Shown here: piece after piece, positions 31,028 through 38,976 of the stretch
Numbering within the stretch: the first letter of the stretch is position 1
Layout of the letters: every line of letters begins with the position of its first letter
Assembly (NCBI GenBank): GCA_947467315.1
Contig: CANIID010000008.1
Coordinates: forward strand, 1 to 42,833
Source: Betaproteobacteria bacterium
GTDB taxonomy: Bacteria; Pseudomonadota; Gammaproteobacteria; Burkholderiales; SG8-41
Length of the DNA stretch: 42,833 nt
Direction: 5' to 3'
Position numbers and translations under genes: made by a program
The notes under the pieces: model-generated
What the model was told of the DNA's origin: nothing
Seen by the model: only the letters and a program-made list of their open reading frames with translations
Databases searched by the model: none

Positions 31028-32143
31028 ATGCCAATAACCCCTCCCTTCCGCGCCGATCAAGTCGGCAGCCTGCTGCGACCCGCGCACTTGATCGCCGCGC
31101 GCGAAAAATATCGCAAGCGTCTGATCGAACACGCCGAACTCAAACAAATCGAGGACGACGCCATCCGCACGGTGGTGGCGTTACAGGAATCCGCCGGGTT
31201 GCAATCGGTCAGCGACGGCGAATTCCGCCGCCAAAGTTATATCGTCGATTTTTTTCGGAAGGCGGTGGGATCCGGCGGCCTGACGGCGGAGCAGGGCGAC
31301 CTTTTTCACCGCAATGAAAAAGGTGAAACGATCCCGATTGAAAAGCTGGTGATTCACAAGCCGGTGAAGTGGACGGGGCCGATCTTCGCGGAGCATCTGG
31401 CGTTTTTGAAATCGATCAGCACGCGCACGCCGAAGATGACGGTGCCTTCGCCGATCGTGCTGCATTTTTTGGGTGGCAGCGATGCGCTGCTGCGCGAAGC
31501 GTATACCTCGCTCGATCAGTTCTGGAGCGATGTGATCGAGGTGTATCGCAGCGAGTTCGCGGCTTTGTATCAAGCGGGATGCACCTATCTGCAGGTCGAT
31601 GAAACCTCGCTGGTCAAATTCGGTGATCCCGAAATCCGCGCCACGATTGAACGCCGTGGCGACGATTGGAAAAAACTGGTTGAGACTTACGTGGATGTGA
31701 TCAACGCGGTGCTGTCCGCCGCGCCTGCCGGCATGACCGTCGGCATTCACGTCTGTCGCGGCAACCGCAAAGGTTTCTGGCAGGCGGACGCGGGTTATGA
31801 GTTCATGGCGGATCAGTTGTTTCGCCGCCTGAAAGCGAAGTTTTACTTTCTCGAATTCGACAGCCCGCGCGCCGGGCCGCTGGAGGCGCTGAAATTCATG
31901 CCCGACGACAAAACCGTCGTGCTGGGCCTTGTCACCACCAAGTCGCCGGTGCTCGAAGACCCGGCGATGCTGCGCGCGCGTGTCAAGGAAGCGTCGGCCT
32001 ACATCGGCATGGAGCGCCTGTGCATCAGCCCGCAATGCGGGTTTTCGGGCAACGTGGGCAACACGGTGATGAGCGCCGATGAGCAATTCGCCAAGCTGCG
32101 CCTGGTGGTCGATACCGCACGCGAGATATGGGGCGAGGCGTAA
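31028..32143 (+). CDS. MetE-like protein (cobalamin-independent methionine synthase, C-terminal-domain family)
   Basis: 371 residues, about half of full MetE (about 750), so it consists of the catalytic Zn-binding barrel only. The four metal positions are all visible: His241 and Cys243 in GIHVCRGN, Glu276 in FLEFDSPRAG, and Cys337 in SPQCGF. The N-terminus FRADQVGSLLRP matches this core family, in which some members transfer methyl groups from unusual donors and others have unknown roles. Without the MetE N-terminal domain it probably does not use triglutamyl-methyltetrahydrofolate in the normal way. It is flanked by two inverted REP units and overlaps the next TctC start by one base, so it is part of a catabolic cassette; methyl transfer or demethylation of a substrate is a reasonable guess. 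Confidence 0.88.
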   Translation: MPITPPFRADQVGSLLRPAHLIAAREKYRKRLIEHAELKQIEDDAIRTVVALQESAGLQSVSDGEFRRQSYIVDFFRKAVGSGGLTAEQGDLFHRNEKGETIPIEKLVIHKPVKWTGPIFAEHLAFLKSISTRTPKMTVPSPIVLHFLGGSDALLREAYTSLDQFWSDVIEVYRSEFAALYQAGCTYLQVDETSLVKFGDPEIRATIERRGDDWKKLVETYVDVINAVLSAAPAGMTVGIHVCRGNRKGFWQADAGYEFMADQLFRRLKAKFYFLEFDSPRAGPLEALKFMPDDKTVVLGLVTTKSPVLEDPAMLRARVKEASAYIGMERLCISPQCGFSGNVGNTVMSADEQFAKLRLVVDTAREIWGEA

Positions 32144-33099
32144 TGCGGTTACTGTTGCTGCTGTTCGCGGCTTTCGCAACGGGCCCTGTTGCGTCGCAAG
32201 AGTACCCGACCAAACCAATACGCATGATTATCCCGTTTCCGCCCGGCGGCGGCAGCGACGTGGCGGGCCGCGTGGTGGCGGCTGCGCTGACCGAGCGCCT
32301 TGGCCGGCAGGTGATTGTCGATAATCGGCCCGGCGCCGGGGGCATCATCGGCACCGAGCTTGCGGCCAACGCGCCGAAAGATGGCTACACGCTGCTGATG
32401 GTGTCGCTCGCGCATACGGTCACGCCCTGGCTGCATGATTTGAAAGGGCGTTACGATACGATCAAGTCATTCGCGCCGGTCGCGCCCATCGCAGCGAGCC
32501 CGGTGGTGCTGGTGGTTAACCCGGCGACGCCCGTGCAGTCGGTGGCGGAACTCCTGGCGCTGGCGAAAAAGCAGCCGGGCAAGCTGCAATATGCCTCCGC
32601 CGGCATCGGCAGCGTGACGCATCTGGCGGGCGAGTTATTCAAGCACACCGCGAAGGTGGACATCCTGCATGTGCCGTTCAAAGGCGCCGGGCCGGCGACG
32701 CTTGATGTGGTGGCGGGGCACACGCACCTGCTGTTCGGCGGCCTGCTTGCCACCGTGCCGCATGTGCGCTCGGGCAGGCTGCGGGCGCTGGGCGTGGGTT
32801 CGATCAAGCGCAACCGAATTTTGCCGGACGTGCCGGCGATTGCCGAGGCTGGCGTGCCCGGTTACGAAACCGTCAACTGGTTTGGACTGGTCGCGCCGGC
32901 TGGTACTCCCGTGGCCATCGTGGATCGCTTATATCGGGAAGTCACCACTGTGCAATCCTTGCCCGAAGTGCAAAAGCAGTTCGATAATGACGGCGCCGCC
33001 GTCTTGAGCATGCGTCCGGCCGAGTTTCAAAGCTATATGATTGCCGACATGAACAAGTGGGAACGTGTGGTGAAGGAAGGCGGCATCAGGGCGCAGTGA
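32143..33099 (+). CDS. TctC/Bug-family periplasmic receptor (copy 7)
   Basis: 318 residues from ATG 32143, sharing one base with the MetE-like stop (TAATG). Signal peptide RLLLLLFAAFATGPVAS, cut before QEYPTKPIR. Segments: PFPPGGGSDVAGR, VIVDNRPGAGGIIGTELAAN, MVSLAHTVTPWLHDLKGRY, YASAGIGSVTHLAGELFK and HVPFKGAGPATLDVVAG. The HVPFKGAGP variant (Phe for Tyr) and the SLAHTVTPW segment set it apart from the others in the window. Translational coupling with the MetE-like protein suggests a common substrate. Confidence 0.95.
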   Translation: MRLLLLLFAAFATGPVASQEYPTKPIRMIIPFPPGGGSDVAGRVVAAALTERLGRQVIVDNRPGAGGIIGTELAANAPKDGYTLLMVSLAHTVTPWLHDLKGRYDTIKSFAPVAPIAASPVVLVVNPATPVQSVAELLALAKKQPGKLQYASAGIGSVTHLAGELFKHTAKVDILHVPFKGAGPATLDVVAGHTHLLFGGLLATVPHVRSGRLRALGVGSIKRNRILPDVPAIAEAGVPGYETVNWFGLVAPAGTPVAIVDRLYREVTTVQSLPEVQKQFDNDGAAVLSMRPAEFQSYMIADMNKWERVVKEGGIRAQ

Positions 33100-33105
33100 T
33101 TCTGT

Positions 33106-33196
33106 GTCGGGCGGAAAAGCGCAGCGCCTTCCGCCGAATGCAAATGCGACACAGAAGATTTCGTGCGGCGGAAGACGCTGCGCTTTTCCGCCCTAC
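33106..33196. repeat. REP pair, 91 bases, inverted copy of 30896-30986
   Basis: Read on the minus strand it starts GTAGGGCGGAAAAGCGCAGC and contains CTGTGTCGCATTTGCATTC at the same place as the unit at 30896. By eye only about five of 91 bases differ. The outer GTAG at the left (plus-strand) end has become GTCG. The two copies flank the MetE-like/TctC pair as an inverted repeat. Confidence 0.85.
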
Positions 33197-33218
33197 ATTT
33201 TTTGATAAGGCAAGTATC

Positions 33219-34583
33219 ATGACTATCGTTGAACAACTCAGCACCTACGCTGCCAATCTGCGTTACGAAGACCTGCCGCCCGAGGTGATTCAAACCGCCA
33301 AGCGCGTGATTGTGGATTCCATCGGCTGCGCGCTGGGCGGCTACAACAGCGCGCCGGAAAAAATCGCGCGCGAGCTGGCGGACATGACCAGCAGCAAACA
33401 ACCCGCCACCGTGATGGTCAGCGGCCTGAAAACGAGCCCGGAACTGGCGACGTTCGCGAACGGCGTGATGATTCGTTTTCTGGATTACAACGACGGCTAC
33501 ACCAGCACCGGCGAATCGGGGCATCCGAGCGACAGCATCGCGGCGGTGCTGACGGCCGCTGAAATCAATAAACGCAGCGGCAAGGATGTGATTCTGGCCA
33601 CCGTTCTGGCGTATGAAATGTTTTGCCGCATTTGCGATGAGGTTGATTTGAAACCCATCGGTTATGACCATGTGACGGTCGGTGGTATGGCGAGCACCAT
33701 TGCCGCCGCCTGGTTGTTCGGCTTCAAGGGCAAACAGTTCGAGCATTGCCTGCAACTCGGCATCGCGCCCAACAATGCGCTGTATCAAACGCGCATCGGC
33801 AATGTGTCGATGTGGAAGGGCTGCGCCTATGCCAACGCGTCGCGCAACGCGGTGTTTGCGGCAATGCTGGCGGCGCGCGGCATGACAGGGCCGTCGCCGA
33901 TCTTCGAGGGTGTCGGCGGTTATTTCAAGGCGGTGGCGCGCAAGACGTTTACGCTTGATACGCTCGGTGGACAGAATGGCGCGCCGTTCAAAATCATGGA
34001 GTGTCTGATCAAACGGTTTCCGCTGGGGCAATATTCGCAGACCGTGTGCGAAGCCGCGTTGCAGATGCGCGAAAAAGTGGCCTCGCCAGATGACATCGCG
34101 GAAATTCAAATCGAAACCGTGACCACAGCGATTGTGTTAATGGCCGACACGCCCGAGAAATGGGAGCCGCCGAATCGCGAGACGGCCGATCACAGCATGC
34201 CCTACACCGTGGCAGTGGCGTTGATCCATGGCGACGTGCAGGAAGAACATTTCGACGACGCGCATGTGTTCAATCCGGCGATACGCGCGTTGACGCGCAA
34301 GATTAAGATCAAGGCGTCTGCCGAGGCCGATAAGCATATGCCGCATGCGATGCGGTGTTACTTCAAGCTGATTACAAAATCCGGCGCGGAGTTCAGCACC
34401 GTGGTCGATCATCACAAGGGGCACTGGAAGAACCCGATGAACGATGCCGAGATCGAAAAGAAATTTCGCACGCTGGCGAAAAAGGTGTTGCCGGATGCGA
34501 AAGCAAACACCTTGCTTGCGCGCCTGTGGAAGCTGGAAGATATGAGCGACGCAGGCGAGATTGCGCGCTTGACGGTGGTGTAG
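33219..34583 (+). CDS. MmgE/PrpD-family protein (copy 3)
   Basis: 454 residues from ATG 33219. Segments: TAKRVIVDSIGCALGGYNS, FLDYNDGYTSTGESGHPSDS, ATVLAYEMFCRICDE, MARGMTGPSP-like region AARGMTGPSPIFEGVGG, RETADHSMPYTVAVALIHG and HHKGHWKNPMNDAEIEKKF. All of these have counterparts in copy 1 (for instance YSKGHAKNPMTDADVEAKF), so these two are close paralogues some 23 kb apart. Starts 22 bases after a REP pair, with GATAAGG upstream as a weak ribosome-binding site. The TAG stop is given by the next REP pair. Two TctC genes follow; ligand and substrate are probably shared. Confidence 0.9.
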   Translation: MTIVEQLSTYAANLRYEDLPPEVIQTAKRVIVDSIGCALGGYNSAPEKIARELADMTSSKQPATVMVSGLKTSPELATFANGVMIRFLDYNDGYTSTGESGHPSDSIAAVLTAAEINKRSGKDVILATVLAYEMFCRICDEVDLKPIGYDHVTVGGMASTIAAAWLFGFKGKQFEHCLQLGIAPNNALYQTRIGNVSMWKGCAYANASRNAVFAAMLAARGMTGPSPIFEGVGGYFKAVARKTFTLDTLGGQNGAPFKIMECLIKRFPLGQYSQTVCEAALQMREKVASPDDIAEIQIETVTTAIVLMADTPEKWEPPNRETADHSMPYTVAVALIHGDVQEEHFDDAHVFNPAIRALTRKIKIKASAEADKHMPHAMRCYFKLITKSGAEFSTVVDHHKGHWKNPMNDAEIEKKFRTLAKKVLPDAKANTLLARLWKLEDMSDAGEIARLTVV

Positions 34584-34659
34584 GTCGGAACGCGTAGCGG
34601 TTCCGACACTGTTGCGGCTCTACCATCGCCCGTCGGAACCGCTGCGCGTTCCGACCTAC
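34580..34659. repeat. REP pair (REPIN-like), GTAGGTCGGAACGCG arms
   Basis: 80 bases, opening GTAGGTCGGAACGCGTAGCG and closing CGCTGCGCGTTCCGACCTAC; the arms match at all but one of 28 bases. GTCGGAAC and GTTCCGAC make each arm a hairpin. The GTAG includes the TAG stop of the MmgE/PrpD gene. Confidence 0.8.
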
Positions 34660-34677
34660 TGTGTTATTGGAGATCTT

Positions 34678-35655
34678 GTGAGCATAACTATATGTTTTTA
34701 TTCATTATTTTTTGCCGCATCGCTTGTGATGGCGATGCCTGCGCATGCCGCTGAACCGGCATACCCCATACGCCCGATCCGCCTGCTGGTGCCGTTCGCG
34801 CCCGGTGGTGGCTCGGACACCACCGCGCGCATCCTCACGCCCAAGCTGCACGAAGCCATGGGGCAAGCATGGGTAGTCGATAACCGCGGCGGCGCGGGCG
34901 GTAATTTGGCGGCGGAAATTGTGGCCAAGGCTAACCCCGATGGCTATACGCTATTTCTCGGATTCAACACCATACTCACCGTGAACCCCACGCTATATAA
35001 GCTGGGCTTCAGCATGGAAAAAGACCTCGCGCCGGTAACCCTGCTTGCCACGGCGCAATACATCATGGTGGTGCATCAGAGCGTGGCTGCGAACAATCTT
35101 AAGGAATTTATTGCGCTCGCCAAGCAGAAGCCGGGGGCGTTTAATTTCTCATCGGGTGGCGCGGGCACACCGTTGCATCTGGCGGCGGAGTTGTTCAGCA
35201 AACGCGCGGGCGTCAAAATGACGCACGTCCCTTACAAGGGCGGCGGCCCGGCTGCTGCTGCGTTGCTCGGCGGCGAAGTGCAGGTGTTGTTCGCCAGCAT
35301 CGCGTCGTCAATGCCGCATGTGAAAAGCGGCAGGCTGAAGGCATTCGCGACTACCGGCACGCGCCGCTCGAAAGTCGCGCCGGAATTGCCGACGATGATC
35401 GAGCAGGGATTCGCCGGGTTTGACGTCGGATCGTGGTACGCCTTTCTGACGCCGGCGAATACGCCGGCTGCCATCGTGCGCCGCTTGCGCGATGAATCGC
35501 TCAAAGTGGTGGCGATGCCGGACGTGCAGCAGTCGCTGTCGCGTCAGGGCATGGAGGCGGAAACCAGCACGACGCAGGAACTGGCCGCGCGCATCAAGTC
35601 CGAGACCGCGACGTGGGCGCAGGTGATTAAAGAGGCGGGGATCAAGGGGGAGTAG
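34678..35655 (+). CDS. TctC/Bug-family periplasmic receptor (copy 8), signal peptide written by an AT-rich element
   Basis: 325 residues from GTG 34678, with TTGGAG five bases upstream; no ATG serves as well. The signal peptide VSITICFYSLFFAASLVMAM then PAHA is cut before AEPAYPIRPIR. Its first ten codons lie in AT-rich element copy G, which explains the odd Ile, Phe, Tyr-rich start. Mature segments: PFAPGGGSDTTAR, WVVDNRGGAGGNLAAEIVAK, GFNTILTVNPTLYKLGF, GGAGTPLHLAAELFSKRAG and HVPYKGGGPAAAALLGGE. Close to copy 6. Copy 9 follows after 31 bases. Confidence 0.93.
   Translation: MSITICFYSLFFAASLVMAMPAHAAEPAYPIRPIRLLVPFAPGGGSDTTARILTPKLHEAMGQAWVVDNRGGAGGNLAAEIVAKANPDGYTLFLGFNTILTVNPTLYKLGFSMEKDLAPVTLLATAQYIMVVHQSVAANNLKEFIALAKQKPGAFNFSSGGAGTPLHLAAELFSKRAGVKMTHVPYKGGGPAAAALLGGEVQVLFASIASSMPHVKSGRLKAFATTGTRRSKVAPELPTMIEQGFAGFDVGSWYAFLTPANTPAAIVRRLRDESLKVVAMPDVQQSLSRQGMEAETSTTQELAARIKSETATWAQVIKEAGIKGE
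34684..34712 (+). repeat. AT-rich dispersed element, copy G, at the start of TctC copy 8
   Basis: Reads ATAACTATATGTTTTTA, then TTCATTATTTTT. It begins 4 bases after the GTG start codon and is read in frame as part of the signal peptide. Confidence 0.65.
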
Positions 35656-35686
35656 CAGCGCATCACGGACCGAAGGAGGGGCGTTT

Positions 35687-36649
35687 ATGAAAATAGCGTT
35701 GCTCAGTGTGGCGTGGGTGATGATGGGGCATGCGGCGTACGCCGTTGCCGCGGACTACCCGGCGCGCCCCATCCGCTTCATCATCCCTTCCGCGCCGGGC
35801 GGCACGCCCGACATCATTTCGCGCGTGGTTGCGGCGGAACTCAGCAAGCAGATGGGCCAACAAGTGGTGGTGGATAACCGGCCGGGGGCGAATGGCACCA
35901 TCGGCATGACCTTGATCGCGCGGGCTGCGCCCGACGGCTATTCGATTGCTTACGCGCCGTTGTCGGCGCTTGGCATCAACCCTATCGTGACCAAGGTGCC
36001 GTACGACACAAATAGAGATCTGCAGATGGTGACGCAGTTGGTGTTCGGCCAGCACCTGATGACGGTGAACCCGTTGTTGCCGATCAAGTCGGTGCAGGAG
36101 TTGATCGACTACGCAAAAAGTAATCCCGGCAAACTCTACTTTGGCTCTGCCGGTGGCGGCTCCAGCCAGCATATCGGTATGGAGCTGTTCAAGCTCATGA
36201 CGGGCACGCAGATGGTGCATGTGCCGTTTAAAGCCATACAGCAGGCGATTACCGAGGTGATCAGCGGCAGAATCCAGATGACTTTTGACAATCTGGCGTC
36301 GATGGTGCCGCACGTGCGCGCGGGCCGCGTGCGCGCGATTGGCGTCACCAGTCTCAAGCGTTCGCCGGCGTTACCGGATTTGCCGACGATTTCGGAGGCG
36401 GGTGTTCCGGGTTTTGAAGTCACTACGTGGAGTGGGGTGATTACACCTGCCGGTGTGCCGCGCGCCATCATCGCGCGGCTCAATGCCGAGGTGAACAAGT
36501 CCCTCGTTTCCGCCACGGCAAAAGACGTGCTGGGCGGGATAGGCTACGACCTGGTGGGCGGAACGCCGGAGCAGTTTGCTGACCTGGTGAAGAAAGAAGT
36601 CGCGAAGTGGACGGATGTGGTCAAACGCTCGGGCGCGAAGGTGGATTGA
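35687..36649 (+). CDS. TctC/Bug-family periplasmic receptor (copy 9)
   Basis: 320 residues. An excellent ribosome-binding site (AAGGAGGGG) precedes ATG 35687, the strongest of all receptor genes here. Signal peptide LLSVAWVMMGHAAYAVA, cut before ADYPARPIR. Segments: IPSAPGGTPDIISR (Thr-Pro instead of Gly-Thr/Ser-Asp), VVVDNRPGANGTIGMTLIAR, APLSALGINPIVTKVPY, FGSAGGGSSQHIGMELFK and HVPFKAIQQAITEVISGR. The HVPFKAIQQ segment replaces the HVPYKGGGP loop of most relatives, so the binding site should be special. The beta-propeller gene follows after 88 bases. Confidence 0.94.
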   Translation: MKIALLSVAWVMMGHAAYAVAADYPARPIRFIIPSAPGGTPDIISRVVAAELSKQMGQQVVVDNRPGANGTIGMTLIARAAPDGYSIAYAPLSALGINPIVTKVPYDTNRDLQMVTQLVFGQHLMTVNPLLPIKSVQELIDYAKSNPGKLYFGSAGGGSSQHIGMELFKLMTGTQMVHVPFKAIQQAITEVISGRIQMTFDNLASMVPHVRAGRVRAIGVTSLKRSPALPDLPTISEAGVPGFEVTTWSGVITPAGVPRAIIARLNAEVNKSLVSATAKDVLGGIGYDLVGGTPEQFADLVKKEVAKWTDVVKRSGAKVD

Positions 36650-36657
36650 CGAGATAC

Positions 36658-36694
36658 GCGAAAATGCTTTGCGTCACGCTTTGCAATTTTTCGC
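36658..36694. terminator. Stem-loop after TctC copy 9, possible terminator
   Basis: GCGAAAA at 36658-36664 pairs with TTTTCGC at 36688-36694; GCTTTGC repeats inside. There is a T-run within the right arm but none after it, so termination by the intrinsic mechanism is uncertain. It lies in the 88-base gap before the beta-propeller gene. Confidence 0.3.
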
Positions 36695-36737
36695 GCATGA
36701 GGCAAACTCACTGCCACTAATTTGAGTGAGGCCGGCA

Positions 36738-37781
36738 ATGAAAATCAGAACCTATGTAGGCAGTGACGGACACGCCGTGTGGTTTAGCGACGATTTGGGC
36801 GCGACCTGGGTGCGTCCGAACAGTTTGTCGGGTTTGTATCTGGAAGTCGCCGTGCGTGGCTTTGCAAGCCACGCCAGTGACTCGCGCACGCTGCTGGCCG
36901 CAACCAGTCACGGATTGATGCGCTGGGACGAGTACGACAGTTTGTGGAGCAAGACCACATTCCCCGGCAAGGACGTGTGGGCGGTGGCGCAATCGGAGAA
37001 AACGCCTGATGTGATTTACGCGGGCACGTGCCCGGCGTCGGTGTATCGCTCGCAGGATCGCGGCAAGAGTTGGGAGATGTGCAAGCTGCCGGACCTGGCG
37101 CAGTTTTCCGACATCAACAAAGGCCCGACGCGCGTCACGCAGATTCTGTTTGATCCGATCGACGACAAAACCATCTGGATCACGGTCGAGATCGGCGGCA
37201 TTTATCGCAGCACCGATGGCGGCGAGACGTGGGATTTGCTGTCGCAGGGGCTGTTGTCGGCGGACATCCACGGCATACTCGCCACGCGGGATGCCGCCGG
37301 TAAACGCCTGATGATGGCCACCACCAATCGCGGCCTGCATTACAGCCGTGATAGGGGCGATACCTGGGAATTCGTGCAGTTGGATTCGCCGTGGCAATAC
37401 ACGCGCGGCATTCAATTGCGCACGGATGGCTTCAAGCGGATTTTTCTCACCAACGGCGATTGGCCACCGGGTTCCACCGGGCGCTTGTTGGTCAGTGATG
37501 ACGTGGGGCAAAGCTGGCAGGAGCGCGTGCTGCCGGCCGATTTGAACAGCACGGTGTGGTGCCTGGGGATGAATGCGCTAAACCCGCAACTGATTTACGT
37601 GGTGACGGGGCTGGGCCAATTGTTTATCAGTCAGGACGGCGGCGACACCTGGCGGAAAATCAAGCGCGAATTCGGCAGCGTGCGCGGCATTCATTGGCGG
37701 CTGGTGCCGGATGATGTACCTGTGATTGAGCAGAAGCGCAGCAGTATTTCGTTGTCGGCGGACACGGCGAAGGCGGCGTAG
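36738..37781 (+). CDS. Asp-box (BNR) beta-propeller protein, YCF48/sialidase-like fold
   Basis: 347 residues. Six Asp-box motifs (S/x-D-x-G-x-T/S-W) are spread along the chain: FSDDLGATW near 16-24, RSQDRGKSW, RSTDGGETW, YSRDRGDTW, VSDDVGQSW and ISQDGGDTW. These cap the blades of a six- or seven-bladed propeller. No catalytic sialidase residues can be identified and there is no signal peptide, so this is not a normal secreted glycosidase. ATG 36738 has GTGAGG upstream; an in-frame GTG at 36726 would add four residues. It follows two TctC genes in the same direction and is the last plus-strand gene before the strand changes. Role unknown: a scaffold or an atypical hydrolase or lactonase are options. 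Confidence 0.82.
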   Translation: MKIRTYVGSDGHAVWFSDDLGATWVRPNSLSGLYLEVAVRGFASHASDSRTLLAATSHGLMRWDEYDSLWSKTTFPGKDVWAVAQSEKTPDVIYAGTCPASVYRSQDRGKSWEMCKLPDLAQFSDINKGPTRVTQILFDPIDDKTIWITVEIGGIYRSTDGGETWDLLSQGLLSADIHGILATRDAAGKRLMMATTNRGLHYSRDRGDTWEFVQLDSPWQYTRGIQLRTDGFKRIFLTNGDWPPGSTGRLLVSDDVGQSWQERVLPADLNSTVWCLGMNALNPQLIYVVTGLGQLFISQDGGDTWRKIKREFGSVRGIHWRLVPDDVPVIEQKRSSISLSADTAKAA

Positions 37782-37869
37782 GGACGCCGAGCTACTTTGT
37801 CGTTTCAGGCCGGTATCTCGCCCCTTAGTTTGCCGGGGGGCGAGCGATTTGCCATCGGGTAATGTGCTA

Positions 37870-37898
37870 TGGGTTCCCGCCTGCGCGGGAACGACGGT
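37870..37898. repeat. Single TTCCCGC-GCGGGAA palindromic repeat
   Basis: One unit of the family also seen at 6904 and 25985: TGGGTTCCCGCCTGCGCGGG followed by AACGACGG. Unlike the others it has no inverted partner close by. It lies between convergent genes, next to another hairpin (TCGCCCC at 37816 facing GGGGGCGA at 37835). Confidence 0.7.
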
Positions 37899-37937
37899 GA
37901 GGCGTAATTGGTTTCCCTCGGGCTATATGCGCTTGAG

Positions 37938-38903
37938 TCAGTCCGCCCTGATATTCGCATCCTTAATCACCCGCGCCCACTTCGCCGATTCGGTTTTCAT
38001 AAATGCGGCGAAGGCTTTCGGGTTGCTGTCCACGGGATCAGTGCCCTGGGCAATGAGCTTTTCACGCGTCTCCGCATGGGCCATGGCTTTGACTAATTCG
38101 CGGTGCAGGCGATCAATCACGGCTTGTGGCGTGCCGGTGGGCGTGACCACGCCGTAATAGTTGACGACCTCAAAGCCTTTCAGCGTTTCGTTCATCGCGG
38201 GCACGTCGGGCAGGAACGCCAAGCGCTTTGGTCCGGTGGTGGCGAGCGCACGTGCGCGGCCGGTTTTGACGTGTTGCAAGCCGGTGGGCACGGCGTCGAA
38301 GCCATATTGAATCTGCCCGCCGAGCAGATCGTTGAACCCCGGCGCGCTGCCTTTGTAGGGCACGTGGGTGCCTTTGATGCCGGCCATGCTGTTGAGCAGC
38401 TCGGCCGCCAGTTGTGTCAGGCTGCCGTTGCCCGAGGAGTAGAAATTGATCTTGCCGGGAATCGGCTTGATGTGGGCGATGAGTTCGTCCAGCGTTTTTG
38501 CGGGAAATTTTGGGTTGGTATACAGCAGAAACGGCACGGATGAAGTCTGCATCACCGGCGCAAAATCGCGCTCGACGTTGAACGGCAAGTTGGCCGAGAG
38601 TATGGGATTCAAACTCAGATTGCCGGTGGTGCCGATAAACACCGTGTAGCCGTCGGGATTGGATTTGGCCACGATGTCGGTGCCGAGTATGCCGTTGGCG
38701 CCGGGGCGATTATCAACCACCACTTGCTGGCCGAAGCTTTCGCTCATGCGTATCGACAGCAGCCGGGCCACCAGGTCAATGCCGCCGCCGGGCGGAAAGC
38801 CGACTACGATGCGCACCGGGCGCTGCGGCCAGTTTTGCGCGCTGACGGTAGCGCTGATCGACAACGCGATGACGGCCAGGCCGTGAAGTATCGTTCTCCG
38901 CAT
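37938..38903 (-). CDS. TctC/Bug-family periplasmic receptor (copy 10)
   Basis: 321 residues from ATG 38903, preceded by AGGAGGAGATGT, which settles the start against a frame that stays open a further 276 bases upstream. Signal peptide TILHGLAVIALSISATVSA, cut before QNWPQRPVR. Segments: GFPPGGGIDLVAR, VVVDNRPGANGILGTDIVAK, GTTGNLSLNPILSANLPF, YSSGNGSLTQLAAELLN and HVPYKGSAPGFNDLLGGQ. It resembles copy 3. It diverges from the second maleate-isomerase-like gene with 73 bases between the starts, which suggests shared control. Confidence 0.95.
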   Translation of the reverse strand: MRRTILHGLAVIALSISATVSAQNWPQRPVRIVVGFPPGGGIDLVARLLSIRMSESFGQQVVVDNRPGANGILGTDIVAKSNPDGYTVFIGTTGNLSLNPILSANLPFNVERDFAPVMQTSSVPFLLYTNPKFPAKTLDELIAHIKPIPGKINFYSSGNGSLTQLAAELLNSMAGIKGTHVPYKGSAPGFNDLLGGQIQYGFDAVPTGLQHVKTGRARALATTGPKRLAFLPDVPAMNETLKGFEVVNYYGVVTPTGTPQAVIDRLHRELVKAMAHAETREKLIAQGTDPVDSNPKAFAAFMKTESAKWARVIKDANIRAD

Positions 38904-38976
38904 TACATCTCCTCCTGTTGTGTTTCGCGATAGGATAGCATGACGAATTCTGAAAACCGTAGCAGAGGAAAAGCAC

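Noticed and set aside
33033-34109. Open frames on the minus strand opposite MmgE/PrpD copy 3, and likewise 31181-32218 opposite the MetE-like gene
   Set aside because: Both are mirror frames of convincing genes and start or end inside REP repeats.
11285-34659. Palindromic intergenic units as intrinsic terminators
   Set aside because: They fold well but have no T-run after the stem and carry GTAG ends and two-armed symmetry, so REP/REPIN units explain them better. An added effect on termination is possible.
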